A stretch of 42,983 bases of DNA, taken from contig JAAERO010000003.1 of the NCBI GenBank assembly GCA_024230315.1, forward strand, positions 1 to 42,983, given 5' to 3'. This DNA comes from Hyphomicrobium sp. (GTDB lineage: Bacteria; Pseudomonadota; Alphaproteobacteria; Rhizobiales; Hyphomicrobiaceae). Shown here one piece after another: positions 1 to 7,859 of the stretch. The translations under genes were made by a program, and so were the position numbers. Position 1 is the first letter of the stretch; each line of letters starts with the position of its first letter. The notes beneath the pieces were generated by a model that ran no database searches, had not been told where the DNA came from, and was given only the letters and a program-made list of their open reading frames with translations.

Positions 1-146
1 CCCAGCATCTGTCTGCCATCACTTGGATCGAGACAGTGGGACGCGACGGCCGTGGACCGCGAGAGCCCGCCTTTCGCGCCAATAGCGTGATTGCGCTGCG
101 CTCCGCGATCCGGGCTGGCATCGGCATTGGCATGATCCCCGCTTAT
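1..146 (+). pseudogene. LysR-type regulator, C-terminal fragment cut at a breakpoint
   Basis: The frame open from base 3 reads as the effector-binding domain of a LysR-type transcription factor: a stretch equivalent to 'FRANSVIALRSAIRAG' is followed by 'GIGIGMIPAY'. That is the usual glycine-rich strand just before the last third of this domain. The match stops at about base 146. Beyond it the frame only reads through the antisense of a mutY fragment to a stop at 312-314. The N-terminal helix-turn-helix lies outside the window. The 3' end of the gene is missing, so the product is probably non-functional. No target can be inferred. Confidence 0.7.
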
Positions 147-282
147 AGGGATCCGGGGGCTTGCGCGACATTGCGCGCCACGGCAACTCGCGGCGCTCCT
201 CGTCGTACCAAGCCAGAAGCGCGTCCACCGTGTCCTGGCCGGCGGGCCGGAGTGGTAGTTGCTTTCGCGCAACAGCGGTCAC
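145..282 (-). pseudogene. mutY: mutY 5' fragment (A/G-specific adenine glycosylase), truncated
   Basis: Reading leftward from the ATG at 280-282, the first 46 residues look like the N-terminus of MutY, the glycosylase that removes adenine mispaired with 8-oxoguanine. The signature 'LLAWYDEERRELPWRA' is followed by 'PPDPY', just before the family's usual 'VWLSE..LQQT' segment. From residue 47 the frame turns into unrelated sequence, which is the antisense of the LysR fragment, and stops at base 19. The catalytic glutamate, helix-hairpin-helix, iron-sulfur cysteines and NUDIX-like domain are all absent, so this copy cannot work. MutY is divergent from the DUF721 gene, a neighbourhood common in Hyphomicrobiales. 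This suggests the right side is the native locus and the break removed the rest of mutY. Confidence 0.8.
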
Positions 283-370
283 GTCTTCGCCTCCAGGACC
301 CCGCGAATCGATAAATCGATGTTAAGCATCGTCAGACTATCTGGAAACCATCGACGCGATCCCACTCCCC

Positions 371-946
371 ATGTCCATCGATGCAACACGTCGATTTTCT
401 ACTCAAAGTGCATCGGGCGCACGGCCAGCGTCGCGTTGGCGCATTTCCGCGCGCGTCGTGGGCGCCTACGTGCCTAAGCTGACACGCAAGGCGTTTGAGA
501 AATACGGGTTCTCAGCCGCATCTTTGCTGACGGATTGGCCGTCGATCGTCGGGGCCGAGGTGGCCGGCTTCGCCGCGCCTGAGCGGCTCAAGTGGCCGCG
601 GGGCGTAGCAATCCGTGAGGATGCAGAGGCGGGCGCGGAAGGCCGCCCTGGCGCCGTGCTCGTGCTGCGGGTCGACCCAGCGCGCGCGCTCGACGTTCAG
701 TATAAGACCCAACAAATCCTGGAACGCATCAATGTCTATTTCGGCTATCGCGCGGTTGCCGAGCTACGCATCGTGCAGGCTCCACTGGCAAAGCGCACCA
801 GCGTCCCCGCCCCCCAACAGATGGCCAAGCCTCGCACCTTAACGCCTAGCGATGCCCCCGAGCTTGCCGATATTGCCGATGAGCAGCTGCGTAACGCACT
901 TGCGCGCCTAAAGTCTTGGCTGACAGACGGCACGCAGGCGGCTTGA
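371..946 (+). CDS. DUF721 (DciA-like) protein
   Basis: This 191-residue protein belongs to the DUF721 family, whose characterised member DciA helps load the replicative helicase DnaB. The core begins near residue 30 with 'VPKLTRKAFEKYGF', then 'LLTDWPSIVGAEVAGF' and 'RLKWPRG', and ends with the 'ILERINVYFGYRAV' and 'LRIVQ' strands typical of alphaproteobacterial members. The C-terminal 60 residues are variable and end in a short helix. No clear Shine-Dalgarno site precedes the ATG at 371, so the first 25 or so residues are uncertain and a start near 458 is possible. The gene is divergent from mutY and upstream of two DsbA genes and smc. The helicase-loading role is inferred from the family only. 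Confidence 0.85.
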   Translation: MSIDATRRFSTQSASGARPASRWRISARVVGAYVPKLTRKAFEKYGFSAASLLTDWPSIVGAEVAGFAAPERLKWPRGVAIREDAEAGAEGRPGAVLVLRVDPARALDVQYKTQQILERINVYFGYRAVAELRIVQAPLAKRTSVPAPQQMAKPRTLTPSDAPELADIADEQLRNALARLKSWLTDGTQAA

Positions 947-996
947 GGAAGGGTTCTTTGCTGCCCACCTTCTACCCGTCAACCCTTGAGAAATAA

Positions 997-1009
997 GGCC
1001 TAGAAGGCC
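997..1009 (+). terminator. Weak hairpin after the DUF721 gene
   Basis: GGCCT and AGGCC form a 5-bp stem around an AGA loop, 51 bases after the DUF721 stop. There is no T-run, so it is a poor terminator at best. Confidence 0.2.
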
Positions 1010-1018
1010 CTCATTCAC

Positions 1019-1048
1019 TTGGCATTCAGCGGGATTTTGCCTTATTCT
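1019..1048 (+). promoter_or_regulatory. Candidate sigma70 promoter for the dsbA pair
   Basis: TTGGCA at 1019-1024 and TATTCT at 1043-1048 are separated by 18 bases, a reasonable housekeeping promoter about 90 bases before the first DsbA gene. Call by eye only. Confidence 0.4.
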
Positions 1049-1139
1049 AGCGGTCGTCGCGTGCTACCGGACCGCTCAAGGAAATGCGGCCAGGCGGGGC
1101 CGATCCATGCGCCAACTAAGACCAATAGGAGCAAGCCAA

Positions 1140-1838
1140 GTGTTCGCATCAAAAACCCAGCCCGGCCATGTGCAGCTTTCGCGAAGGGCGTTGCTCCTGA
1201 GCTTGAGCGTTGCAGCTCTTGGCGCAGGTATCGGCTTCAATCCGATCTCCGCATTTGCGCAACAAAAGAAGGGACCGGCCGAGGTTCCCATGGAAGAGTT
1301 GATGAAACCGAGCGACCTCACCGACCTCGCCGTGGGGCCAGCAGACGCCAAGGTCGTCGTTATCGAATTCGCATCGATGACGTGTGGTCACTGCGCCAAC
1401 TTCCACAAGAACGTGTGGCCGGAATTCAAGAAGAAGTACGTCGATACAGGCAAGGTACTGTTCATTTTCCGGGAGTTACCGCTCGACAATCTGGCCGCGG
1501 CCGCTTCGATGTTGGCGCGCTGCGCCGGGGGCGACAAAACCTTTCCATTGATCGAGGCCTTATTCGAAAAGCAGGAAGAGTGGGCATTTGCCAAGGGCAA
1601 CCCCGTTCCAAAGCTGTTCGAGTTGGCCAAGCAGGCAGGATTCACACAAGAAACGTTCGATAAATGCCTGACGGATCAGAAGTTGCTCGACAACATCACG
1701 AGTGGGCGCACGCGTGCCTCGGACGTTTATGGAGTCAGTTCGACCCCAACGTTTTTCATCAACGGCAAGCGACTAACGGGTTCCCCGACGATTGTGTCAT
1801 TCGACAAAATGATCGAGCCGCTCTTAGCCAAAAGCTAA
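1140..1838 (+). CDS. DsbA-family thiol:disulfide oxidoreductase, CGHC type
   Basis: This is a periplasmic thioredoxin-fold protein of the DsbA/DSBA-like family, expected to put disulfide bonds into exported proteins. The GTG at 1140 is preferred over the ATG at 1107 because AGGAG at 1127-1131 lies at proper distance before it. With this start the protein has 232 residues. It begins with a signal peptide containing 'SRRALLLSLSVAALGAG' and a likely cleavage after 'AFA'; the paired arginines suggest, but do not prove, Tat export. The active site is CGHC (Cys82 and Cys85) in 'FASMTCGHCANFH'. The cis-proline loop is seen in 'SSTPTFFING'. A second DsbA gene starts 41 bases after the stop, and smc follows. 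Partner proteins are not evident. Confidence 0.9.
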   Translation: MFASKTQPGHVQLSRRALLLSLSVAALGAGIGFNPISAFAQQKKGPAEVPMEELMKPSDLTDLAVGPADAKVVVIEFASMTCGHCANFHKNVWPEFKKKYVDTGKVLFIFRELPLDNLAAAASMLARCAGGDKTFPLIEALFEKQEEWAFAKGNPVPKLFELAKQAGFTQETFDKCLTDQKLLDNITSGRTRASDVYGVSSTPTFFINGKRLTGSPTIVSFDKMIEPLLAKS

Positions 1839-1879
1839 GATGCGCGATTCCACGAAACGACAGTAGAGAGCCTGGGCCA

Positions 1880-2695
1880 GTGAAACGGATGGGCGTCATC
1901 CCCGCTCTGTTATCGCTAGCCGCCCTGCTGGCAGGCTGCGCGGGCGATGGTGCGTTACCATCAGGCGATCTATCGGCCGATCCAGGATCGCAAAACCCGA
2001 GTTCCGCCTCTGCCTATCCCGGTGCGACCAGCCCGGTGGCGGCCAGTGACAGCAGCGGGTTCAACCCGTACGCGGTGCGGCCAGACAGGCCACCGGGCGG
2101 GCGCCAAGTCATCAAAAACCCGACAATCGCTCAGGTCATGCAGACGGGCACACTGAAGGAGATGTCTTTTGGGCGGCCGGATGCTCCCGTCACGATCATC
2201 AAGTACGCCTCTCTCACATGCCCTTACTGCCGGCGATTCCAGCGCGAAACGTATCCAAAGCTGAAGCGCGCCTACATCGATCCGGGAAAGGTACGCTTCA
2301 TCATTCGCGAGTTCCCCATCGGCAAGTCCTCGGGCGCTGCGACAATCGCGTTGCGCTGCGCCAGGCCCTCGAAATACCTGGTGCTTTATAGCAAGTTATT
2401 GGAACAACAAAAGAAATGGGTCTCGCAAGAGGTGCGGCTCGACGCCATATTCAAGGTGGCCTCTCAGGTGGGGATGACGCGTCAGCAATTTGACGCTTGC
2501 CACGAGAATCAAGCCATGATCGGGGGGTTGAAATGGGTCAAGGACCGCGGGCGCACGCTCGGCGTCATTGGCACACCAAACTTCTTCATTCAGGGCAAGC
2601 TCGTAAAGCGCGCGCTCACGATGAAGGAGATCCGCAAAATGGTCGAGCCGCTTCTCGCCGCTCCAACCACTGCGGCTGTCGGTGAGCCAGGCTGA
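1880..2695 (+). CDS. DsbA-family lipoprotein, CPYC type
   Basis: A second thioredoxin-fold DsbA-like protein, but membrane-tethered. The GTG at 1880 (or ATG at 1889) gives a lipoprotein signal: 'VKRMGVIPALLSLAALLAGC', with lipobox Cys20. A low-complexity Ser/Pro linker of about 60 residues precedes the catalytic domain. The active site is CPYC (residues 114-117) in 'YASLTCPYCRRF', and the cis-proline loop is 'IGTPNFFIQG'. The open frame extends upstream to 1664 inside the first DsbA gene, but that extension has no signal and is unlikely to be used. The close spacing suggests one transcript with the preceding gene. The pair may divide labour between soluble and membrane-anchored pools; that is inference. 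Confidence 0.88.
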   Translation: MKRMGVIPALLSLAALLAGCAGDGALPSGDLSADPGSQNPSSASAYPGATSPVAASDSSGFNPYAVRPDRPPGGRQVIKNPTIAQVMQTGTLKEMSFGRPDAPVTIIKYASLTCPYCRRFQRETYPKLKRAYIDPGKVRFIIREFPIGKSSGAATIALRCARPSKYLVLYSKLLEQQKKWVSQEVRLDAIFKVASQVGMTRQQFDACHENQAMIGGLKWVKDRGRTLGVIGTPNFFIQGKLVKRALTMKEIRKMVEPLLAAPTTAAVGEPG

Positions 2696-2761
2696 TGCAC
2701 GGGTTACACGCCAAGCGTGGCAACAATCCCATTCTTCTGAGTTTCTGACGCTGGGAATACG

Positions 2762-5700
2762 ATGAAGATCAGTCGTCTAAGGCTGTTGGGCTTCAAGTCC
2801 TTCGTGGAGCCGACCGAGCTCTTGATCGAACCGGGGCTGACCGGCGTTGTCGGTCCCAACGGCTGCGGAAAATCGAACCTGCTGGAAGCGCTTCGATGGG
2901 TCATGGGCGAGACGTCCTACAAGAGCATGCGCGCGGCCGCCATGGACGACGTGATCTTCTCAGGTACCAACCACCGGCCAGCGAGAAACAGCGCGGAAGT
3001 CACGGTTTTCTTGGATAACACCGAGCGCAAAGCACCTTCCGAGTACAACGATACGGACGTCATCGAAATCACGCGGCGCATCGAGCGCGAGGCTGGCTCC
3101 GCTTACCGCATCAACGGAAGAGAAGCCCGCGCGCGCGACGTCAAAATCCTGTTTGAGGATGCCGCGACAGGTGCGCGCTCGCCCGCGCTGGTGCGCCAAG
3201 GTCAGATCGGCGAGATCGTCAACGCCAAGCCAGAACAGCGCCGCCGTATTCTCGAAGACGCCGCCGGCATTGCAGGACTGCACAGCCGCCGCCACGAGGC
3301 AGAGCTGCGCCTGAAAGCGACTGAGGCAAACCTTGCGCGTCTCAACGATATTATGGGTCAACTGAACTCGCAGGTCGAGAGCCTGAAGCGGCAAGCGCGC
3401 GCGGCCCGGCGCTATAAGGAAGTTTCCGGAGACATTCGTCGCCAGGAAGCGCTGTTGCTCCATCTGACGTGGGCGCAAGCGCAGGCGCTTGTGGAAACCG
3501 AAGAAACGAACCTCTCTGAGACGCTAGCAAAACTCGGCGCGGTGACACAGGCCGAAAGCCAAGCATTGGCTGTGGAAGCGAAGCTTTCGGAAGGTATGGA
3601 TCCGCTGCGCGCCGAAGAGGCCAAGCGCGCCGCCGTTCTTGGACGGCTGCGGGTCGTGGAGGAGAATTTCGAGCGCGAGGCAACGCGCACTACTGAGCGC
3701 GAACAAGAACTGCAATCGCGTGTCGATCAACTTGAAAAGGATATCGCGCGCGAACACGAACTCGTCGCGGAGGCACGCGACGTGCTGGATCGGCTCAATA
3801 CTGAAAGCGAGATACTGCAATCGGCTGAGAGCACCGCCGACACGCGCGCAGCAGACTCTCGCGAGAAGCTCACCGTCGCGGAGAAAGAGGCCAAGTCTAT
3901 CGAAGACCGCCTTGCGGAGCTGACGACGAAAGTCGCCGAACGGCGCGCCAAACAGCAAATCCTTCAAGCAAGCCTTGCTGAGAAACGCGACTTGGTGGCC
4001 AAGCTCGGCCAGCAGCTTGGCGAACTCGACGCGAAGACTCGCGAGATCGCAGGCGCTGCGCCAGACGCACAAAAGCAAGCGCGGATCACCGAAGCTGGAA
4101 AGCAACTTGCACAAGAGATCGCGCGCATTGAAGCTAAGGCCGTTGCGGCAGAGGAAGCCACACGTGATCTCTCCGTTACGGCAAACACCGCCCGCGAGGA
4201 GAGCGCCCGGGCACAGCTTGCTGAAGCCGGTTTGAAAACCGAGCGCGAAACGCTAGCCAAATTGCTCGTGCCCCAGCACGGGACAGATTTTCCCCCGATC
4301 CTCGACCAGTTACGTGTTGCCCCCGGATTTGAAGCCGCACTTGGCGCCGCACTCGGCGACGATCTGGATGCGCCTGCCGAGAAGACAGCGCCGGTGCACT
4401 GGCACCATGTGGGCATTGGGCGCCAGGACGGCGCCTTGCCCTCCGGCGTTGAGCCTCTTGGCAGTTTCGTCGTGACTCCACCAGAGCTGAACCGCCGTCT
4501 CAAGCAGACGGGCATCGTTGTCTCGCGCGAACAGGGCGCGATGTTGCAGTCCAGCCTGCAACCGGGCCAGCGCCTCGTTTCGCGTGAAGGCGATCTGTGG
4601 CGTTGGGATGGTTTCACCGCTGCCGCCGAGGCCATAACGCCGGCAGCACAACGGCTTGCTGAACGCAATCGCCTAGCCTCGATCGAATTGGAGGAAGCTG
4701 CTGCGCGGACAGCTACCGATGCGCGTACCAGGGACGAGCGCGAAGCTTCTGAGGCACTCAATGAGGCTCAAGGGGAAGAGCAGCGGTTACGCAAACTGTG
4801 GCGCGAAGCGCAAACTACGATGTCCCAAACGCGCGAAGCGCTGACTGTGATTGAGCGTTCAGCGCGAGAGACGGAAAGCAAGCTTGCCGCGGTGTCCGGC
4901 GCGCGCGCGCGCGCTGAGCAGGACCGCGTGCTGGCGGAAGAGGCGCAAACCGAACTTGAAAGGACGCTTGCGGAGTTCTCCGCGGTCGATGATCCCGCAC
5001 CAGCGCTCGTAGAGGCCCAGGGGCAAGCGGAGACACACCGCGCCGCCCTCGCCGAAGCACGCGCGACCATCTCCGAGCTGGATCGCGACAAGCGTTTGCG
5101 GGCCGAGCGGAGCCAAGCGATCGGCATGGAGCGTGAACGCTGGAGCACGCGCAGCGCAGGCGCCGACCAGCAGATCGAGACATTGAAGTCACGGCGCGTC
5201 GAAACGCACATTGAGCTTGATACGCTGGCCGACATGCCAACGCAGATCGCAGAGAAGCGTCAGAAACTGCTTTCCGCACTGAGCGATGCTGGCCGCGAAC
5301 GCAAAGTTGCCGCCGATGTGCTGGCCGAGGCAGACAATGCGCTGAAGGCTGGCACGCAGGGCCTGCGCGCCGCACAGGTCACCGTTACCGAGGCACGTGA
5401 AGACCGCGCCCGCACGGAAGCAAGGCTGGAGGGCGCGCGTACGCGGCGCCAGGAGATGGCACGGCAAATTCGCGAGGCCTTGGACATGGCGCCGGAAGGG
5501 TGCCTGAAGGCAGCCGAGATCGAGCCCGACACCCCATTACCTCCACTGGCGGACGTGGAACGCAAAGTTGCCAACCTCAAGTCGGACCGGGAACGGCTTG
5601 GCGGGGTCAATCTGCAAGCGGACAACGAGTTGCAAACGCTTTCAGCCCAGGTGTCTGGCATGGGGACGGAGCGGGCCGACGTGGAGCAGGCCATCACCAA

Positions 5701-6223
5701 GCTGCGCACGGCCATCGGCCAACTCAATCGGGAAGCCCACAAGCGCCTGCAGGATGCCTTCGAGCAAGTCGACGGCCATTTCCGAAGGCTGTTCACCACC
5801 CTGTTCGGTGGGGGCGAGGCACGGCTTGAGATGGTTGAAGGCGAAGACCCGCTCGAAGGCGGCCTGGAGATTATCGCCAAGCCACCCGGCAAGAAGCCTG
5901 CGACACTCTCGCTGCTTTCGGGCGGCGAACAGTCGCTGACTGCGCTTTCTCTCATCTTTGCGGTATTCCTGACCAACCCCTCGCCAATCTGTGTGCTGGA
6001 TGAGGTAGACGCGCCATTGGATGACGCCAACGTCGACCGGTTCTGCAGGCTGCTGGAGGCAATGGTGGCGGAGACGGCCACGCGCTTCTTGGTCATCACA
6101 CATCACCCGATGACCATGGCGCGCGTAAACAGGCTGTTCGGGGTCACTATGGCAGAGAAGGGCATCTCTCAGATCGTTTCTGTTGACCTGGAGACGGCCC
6201 AGCGCTTTCGCGAGGCCGGGTGA
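2762..6223 (+). CDS. smc: Chromosome segregation protein SMC
   Basis: This 1153-residue protein is the SMC ATPase that, with ScpA and ScpB, forms the bacterial condensin that organises and segregates the chromosome. The N-terminal head has the Walker A motif GPNGCGKS (residues 31-38). Long Glu/Arg/Ala-rich coiled coils flank a central hinge at roughly residues 500-610. The C-terminal head has the ABC signature LSGGEQ (from about residue 1052) and Walker B 'CVLDEVDAP' (Asp at about 1080), followed by the 'THHP' switch histidine. Length and order are normal and the gene is intact. The ATG at 2762 is at the expected family N-terminus 'MKISRLRLLGFKSF'. ScpA and ScpB are not in the window. Confidence 0.97.
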   Translation: MKISRLRLLGFKSFVEPTELLIEPGLTGVVGPNGCGKSNLLEALRWVMGETSYKSMRAAAMDDVIFSGTNHRPARNSAEVTVFLDNTERKAPSEYNDTDVIEITRRIEREAGSAYRINGREARARDVKILFEDAATGARSPALVRQGQIGEIVNAKPEQRRRILEDAAGIAGLHSRRHEAELRLKATEANLARLNDIMGQLNSQVESLKRQARAARRYKEVSGDIRRQEALLLHLTWAQAQALVETEETNLSETLAKLGAVTQAESQALAVEAKLSEGMDPLRAEEAKRAAVLGRLRVVEENFEREATRTTEREQELQSRVDQLEKDIAREHELVAEARDVLDRLNTESEILQSAESTADTRAADSREKLTVAEKEAKSIEDRLAELTTKVAERRAKQQILQASLAEKRDLVAKLGQQLGELDAKTREIAGAAPDAQKQARITEAGKQLAQEIARIEAKAVAAEEATRDLSVTANTAREESARAQLAEAGLKTERETLAKLLVPQHGTDFPPILDQLRVAPGFEAALGAALGDDLDAPAEKTAPVHWHHVGIGRQDGALPSGVEPLGSFVVTPPELNRRLKQTGIVVSREQGAMLQSSLQPGQRLVSREGDLWRWDGFTAAAEAITPAAQRLAERNRLASIELEEAAARTATDARTRDEREASEALNEAQGEEQRLRKLWREAQTTMSQTREALTVIERSARETESKLAAVSGARARAEQDRVLAEEAQTELERTLAEFSAVDDPAPALVEAQGQAETHRAALAEARATISELDRDKRLRAERSQAIGMERERWSTRSAGADQQIETLKSRRVETHIELDTLADMPTQIAEKRQKLLSALSDAGRERKVAADVLAEADNALKAGTQGLRAAQVTVTEAREDRARTEARLEGARTRRQEMARQIREALDMAPEGCLKAAEIEPDTPLPPLADVERKVANLKSDRERLGGVNLQADNELQTLSAQVSGMGTERADVEQAITKLRTAIGQLNREAHKRLQDAFEQVDGHFRRLFTTLFGGGEARLEMVEGEDPLEGGLEIIAKPPGKKPATLSLLSGGEQSLTALSLIFAVFLTNPSPICVLDEVDAPLDDANVDRFCRLLEAMVAETATRFLVITHHPMTMARVNRLFGVTMAEKGISQIVSVDLETAQRFREAG

Positions 6224-6267
6224 GCCGCCTGCGCGGTTCGCATACCCCCAATGTTTTCGGCGCTTTC

Positions 6268-6296
6268 TTGACACCCCTAGGGGCCGTCACTATGGT
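6268..6296 (+). promoter_or_regulatory. Strong sigma70-type promoter of the atp F0 operon
   Basis: A perfect -35 element TTGACA (6268-6273) is followed after exactly 17 bases by TATGGT (6291-6296). The spacer holds a perfect 10-bp palindrome, CCCCTAGGGG (6274-6283), directly after the -35 box. The promoter lies 45 bases after the smc stop and about 60 before atpI, so it probably drives the F0 genes independently of smc. Confidence 0.7.
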
Positions 6297-6356
6297 GCGC
6301 GCCGTTGAAAAAACCGCCTTTTGGCAGCCGCGAATTGCAATCGAGCCGGTGCAGCC

Positions 6357-6764
6357 ATGTCAGCCTCAGGGAAGGGTTCCGACCCGCAACGTGGCGAGAT
6401 CAGCCCCGAGCAGCGCGCAGCTCTTCGAAAACGCTCCGATAACCTCGGTAAGCGGCTCGACGAAGTGAAAGCGCGACGCATGCCGCCCCCATCGGGCGAT
6501 GCACGTGCGCGTAGCAAGGCGTTTGCGAACGCCTTTCGCTTCGTTGCCGAACTCGTGGTCGGTGTGGGAGTTGGTGGCTTCATCGGCTGGGTGCTCGACC
6601 GATGGCTAGGCACTGCGCCTTGGCTTCTGGTCTTGTTCGTGACCATTGGATTTGCTGCGGGTCTTATGAATGTGATCCGAGTTGCGCAAAAGGCGCAGGC
6701 GGAAGTCGAAGCATCGCAATTCGCAACGCCTTCGGTGGCGGACGACGACGAGGACGACAGGTAG
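6357..6764 (+). CDS. atpI: ATP synthase accessory protein AtpI (F0 subunit I)
   Basis: AtpI is a small membrane protein encoded ahead of the F0 subunits; in studied bacteria it helps assemble the c-ring or carry magnesium. The ATG at 6357 gives 135 residues: a charged, soluble N-terminal half including 'LRKRSDNLGKRLDEVKARR', then two membrane helices ('FVAELVVGVGVGGFIGWVL' and 'WLLVLFVTIGFAAGLMNVI'), then an acidic tail. The TTG at 6321 is in frame but would add residues not typical of the family. The gene is the first after the promoter at 6268-6296, and its stop lies 11 bases before the proposed atpB start. Confidence 0.88.
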   Translation: MSASGKGSDPQRGEISPEQRAALRKRSDNLGKRLDEVKARRMPPPSGDARARSKAFANAFRFVAELVVGVGVGGFIGWVLDRWLGTAPWLLVLFVTIGFAAGLMNVIRVAQKAQAEVEASQFATPSVADDDEDDR

Positions 6765-6775
6765 GGGTTTGGACT

Positions 6776-7534
6776 TTGGCTGCAGAAGGCGCAAACGGGG
6801 CTGAACATCACAGCCCCATGGAACAGTTCGAGATCGAGCGGATCATTCCTCTCGATATTTTTGGCATCGACGCGACGTTCACCAACGCATCCTTGTTCAT
6901 GGTAATCGCGGTGGCGCTAATCTCGGGATTTCTCATTTTCTCGATACGGCGGCGTGCGTTGGTGCCTGACCGGTTGCAATCCGTCGCCGAACTCTCCTAC
7001 GAGTACATCGCCAACATGGTGCGTGAGAACCTGGGCGAGGAAGGTATGAAGTTCTTCCCCTGGGTGTTCACGATCTTCGTCTTTATCCTTACGCTCAATC
7101 TGATAGGCATGGTGCCAGGCGCCTTCACCGTGACGAGCCATATCATCGTGACATTCGCCTTTGCGGCCATGGTGTGGATCGCTGTAACGCTGATTGGTTT
7201 TGCGCGCCACGGGATTGGCTATCTAAAGCTGTTCATGCCCGACGGCGTGCCCTGGTGGCTGTTGCCAATCATCGTCCCCATCGAACTCCTCTCCTATCTG
7301 ATCCGCCCGGTCAGCCACTCCGTGCGTCTCTTCGCCAATATGATGGCGGGACACACGATGCTGAAGGTATTCGGCGGATTCGTCGTCGGACTTGGCGTCC
7401 TTGGCGGCTGGGCACCGCTTGCCTTCATGGTTGCCTTTACCGGCTTGGAAATTGTGGTCGCCTTTCTTCAGGCTCTGATTTTCACGGTATTGACCTGCAT
7501 CTACCTCAATGACGCGCTTCACATGCATCACTGA
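6776..7534 (+). CDS. atpB: ATP synthase F0 subunit a
   Basis: Subunit a forms the two proton half-channels of F0 and faces the c-ring in the inner membrane. Multiple membrane helices are visible. The conserved stretch 'LLSYLIRPVSHSVRLFANM' carries the essential arginine, and the last helices match the family ('FTGLEIVVAFLQALIF'). I place the start at the TTG at 6776 because GGTAGGGG at 6760-6767 is well placed before it. That gives 'MAAEGANGAEHHSPMEQFEIE'-like sequence. The ATG at 6818 has no ribosome site. The ribosome site overlaps the atpI stop, so the two genes are probably translationally linked. Confidence 0.95.
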   Translation: MAAEGANGAEHHSPMEQFEIERIIPLDIFGIDATFTNASLFMVIAVALISGFLIFSIRRRALVPDRLQSVAELSYEYIANMVRENLGEEGMKFFPWVFTIFVFILTLNLIGMVPGAFTVTSHIIVTFAFAAMVWIAVTLIGFARHGIGYLKLFMPDGVPWWLLPIIVPIELLSYLIRPVSHSVRLFANMMAGHTMLKVFGGFVVGLGVLGGWAPLAFMVAFTGLEIVVAFLQALIFTVLTCIYLNDALHMHH

Positions 7535-7602
7535 CACCTGAACCAAGCGATCACCTAAGACATCACATTCACCAAACGCGTTCCAAAAGGGAGAAGAAAA
7601 CA

Positions 7603-7827
7603 ATGGAAGTGGAAGCTGCAAAGATGATCGGTGCCGGCCTTGCCTGCAGCGCGCTCATCGGCGCCGGTGTCGGCATCGGAAACATCTTCGGCAACTATCT
7701 GTCTGGCGCTATGCGCAATCCGTCGGCCGCGCCCGCCCAGTTCACCAATCTTCTGATTGGCTTCGCGCTTGCCGAGGCGACCGGCCTGTTCGGCCTGCTG
7801 ATCGCGCTCATCATCCTGTTCGGCTGA
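7603..7827 (+). CDS. atpE: ATP synthase F0 subunit c
   Basis: This 74-residue hairpin of two membrane helices forms the rotating c-ring. The proton-binding carboxylate is Glu58 in 'GFALAEATGLFGLL', and the polar loop 'SGAMRNPSAAP' touches the central stalk. The N-terminus 'MEVEAAKMIGAGLACSAL' is the usual alphaproteobacterial form. A ribosome site AAAGGGAGAAG lies just upstream. Length and residues are all normal. Confidence 0.97.
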   Translation: MEVEAAKMIGAGLACSALIGAGVGIGNIFGNYLSGAMRNPSAAPAQFTNLLIGFALAEATGLFGLLIALIILFG

Positions 7828-7859
7828 TTGGTTTAAAGCGTCCGCCACAGGAGGAGACC

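Noticed and set aside
1664-1879. Upstream extension of the second DsbA frame
   Set aside because: Lies inside the first DsbA gene in another frame; the lipoprotein signal begins at 1880.
4300-4650. Possible disruption of SMC at the hinge
   Set aside because: The frame is continuous, and the divergent region fits the alphaproteobacterial hinge, so no defect is indicated.
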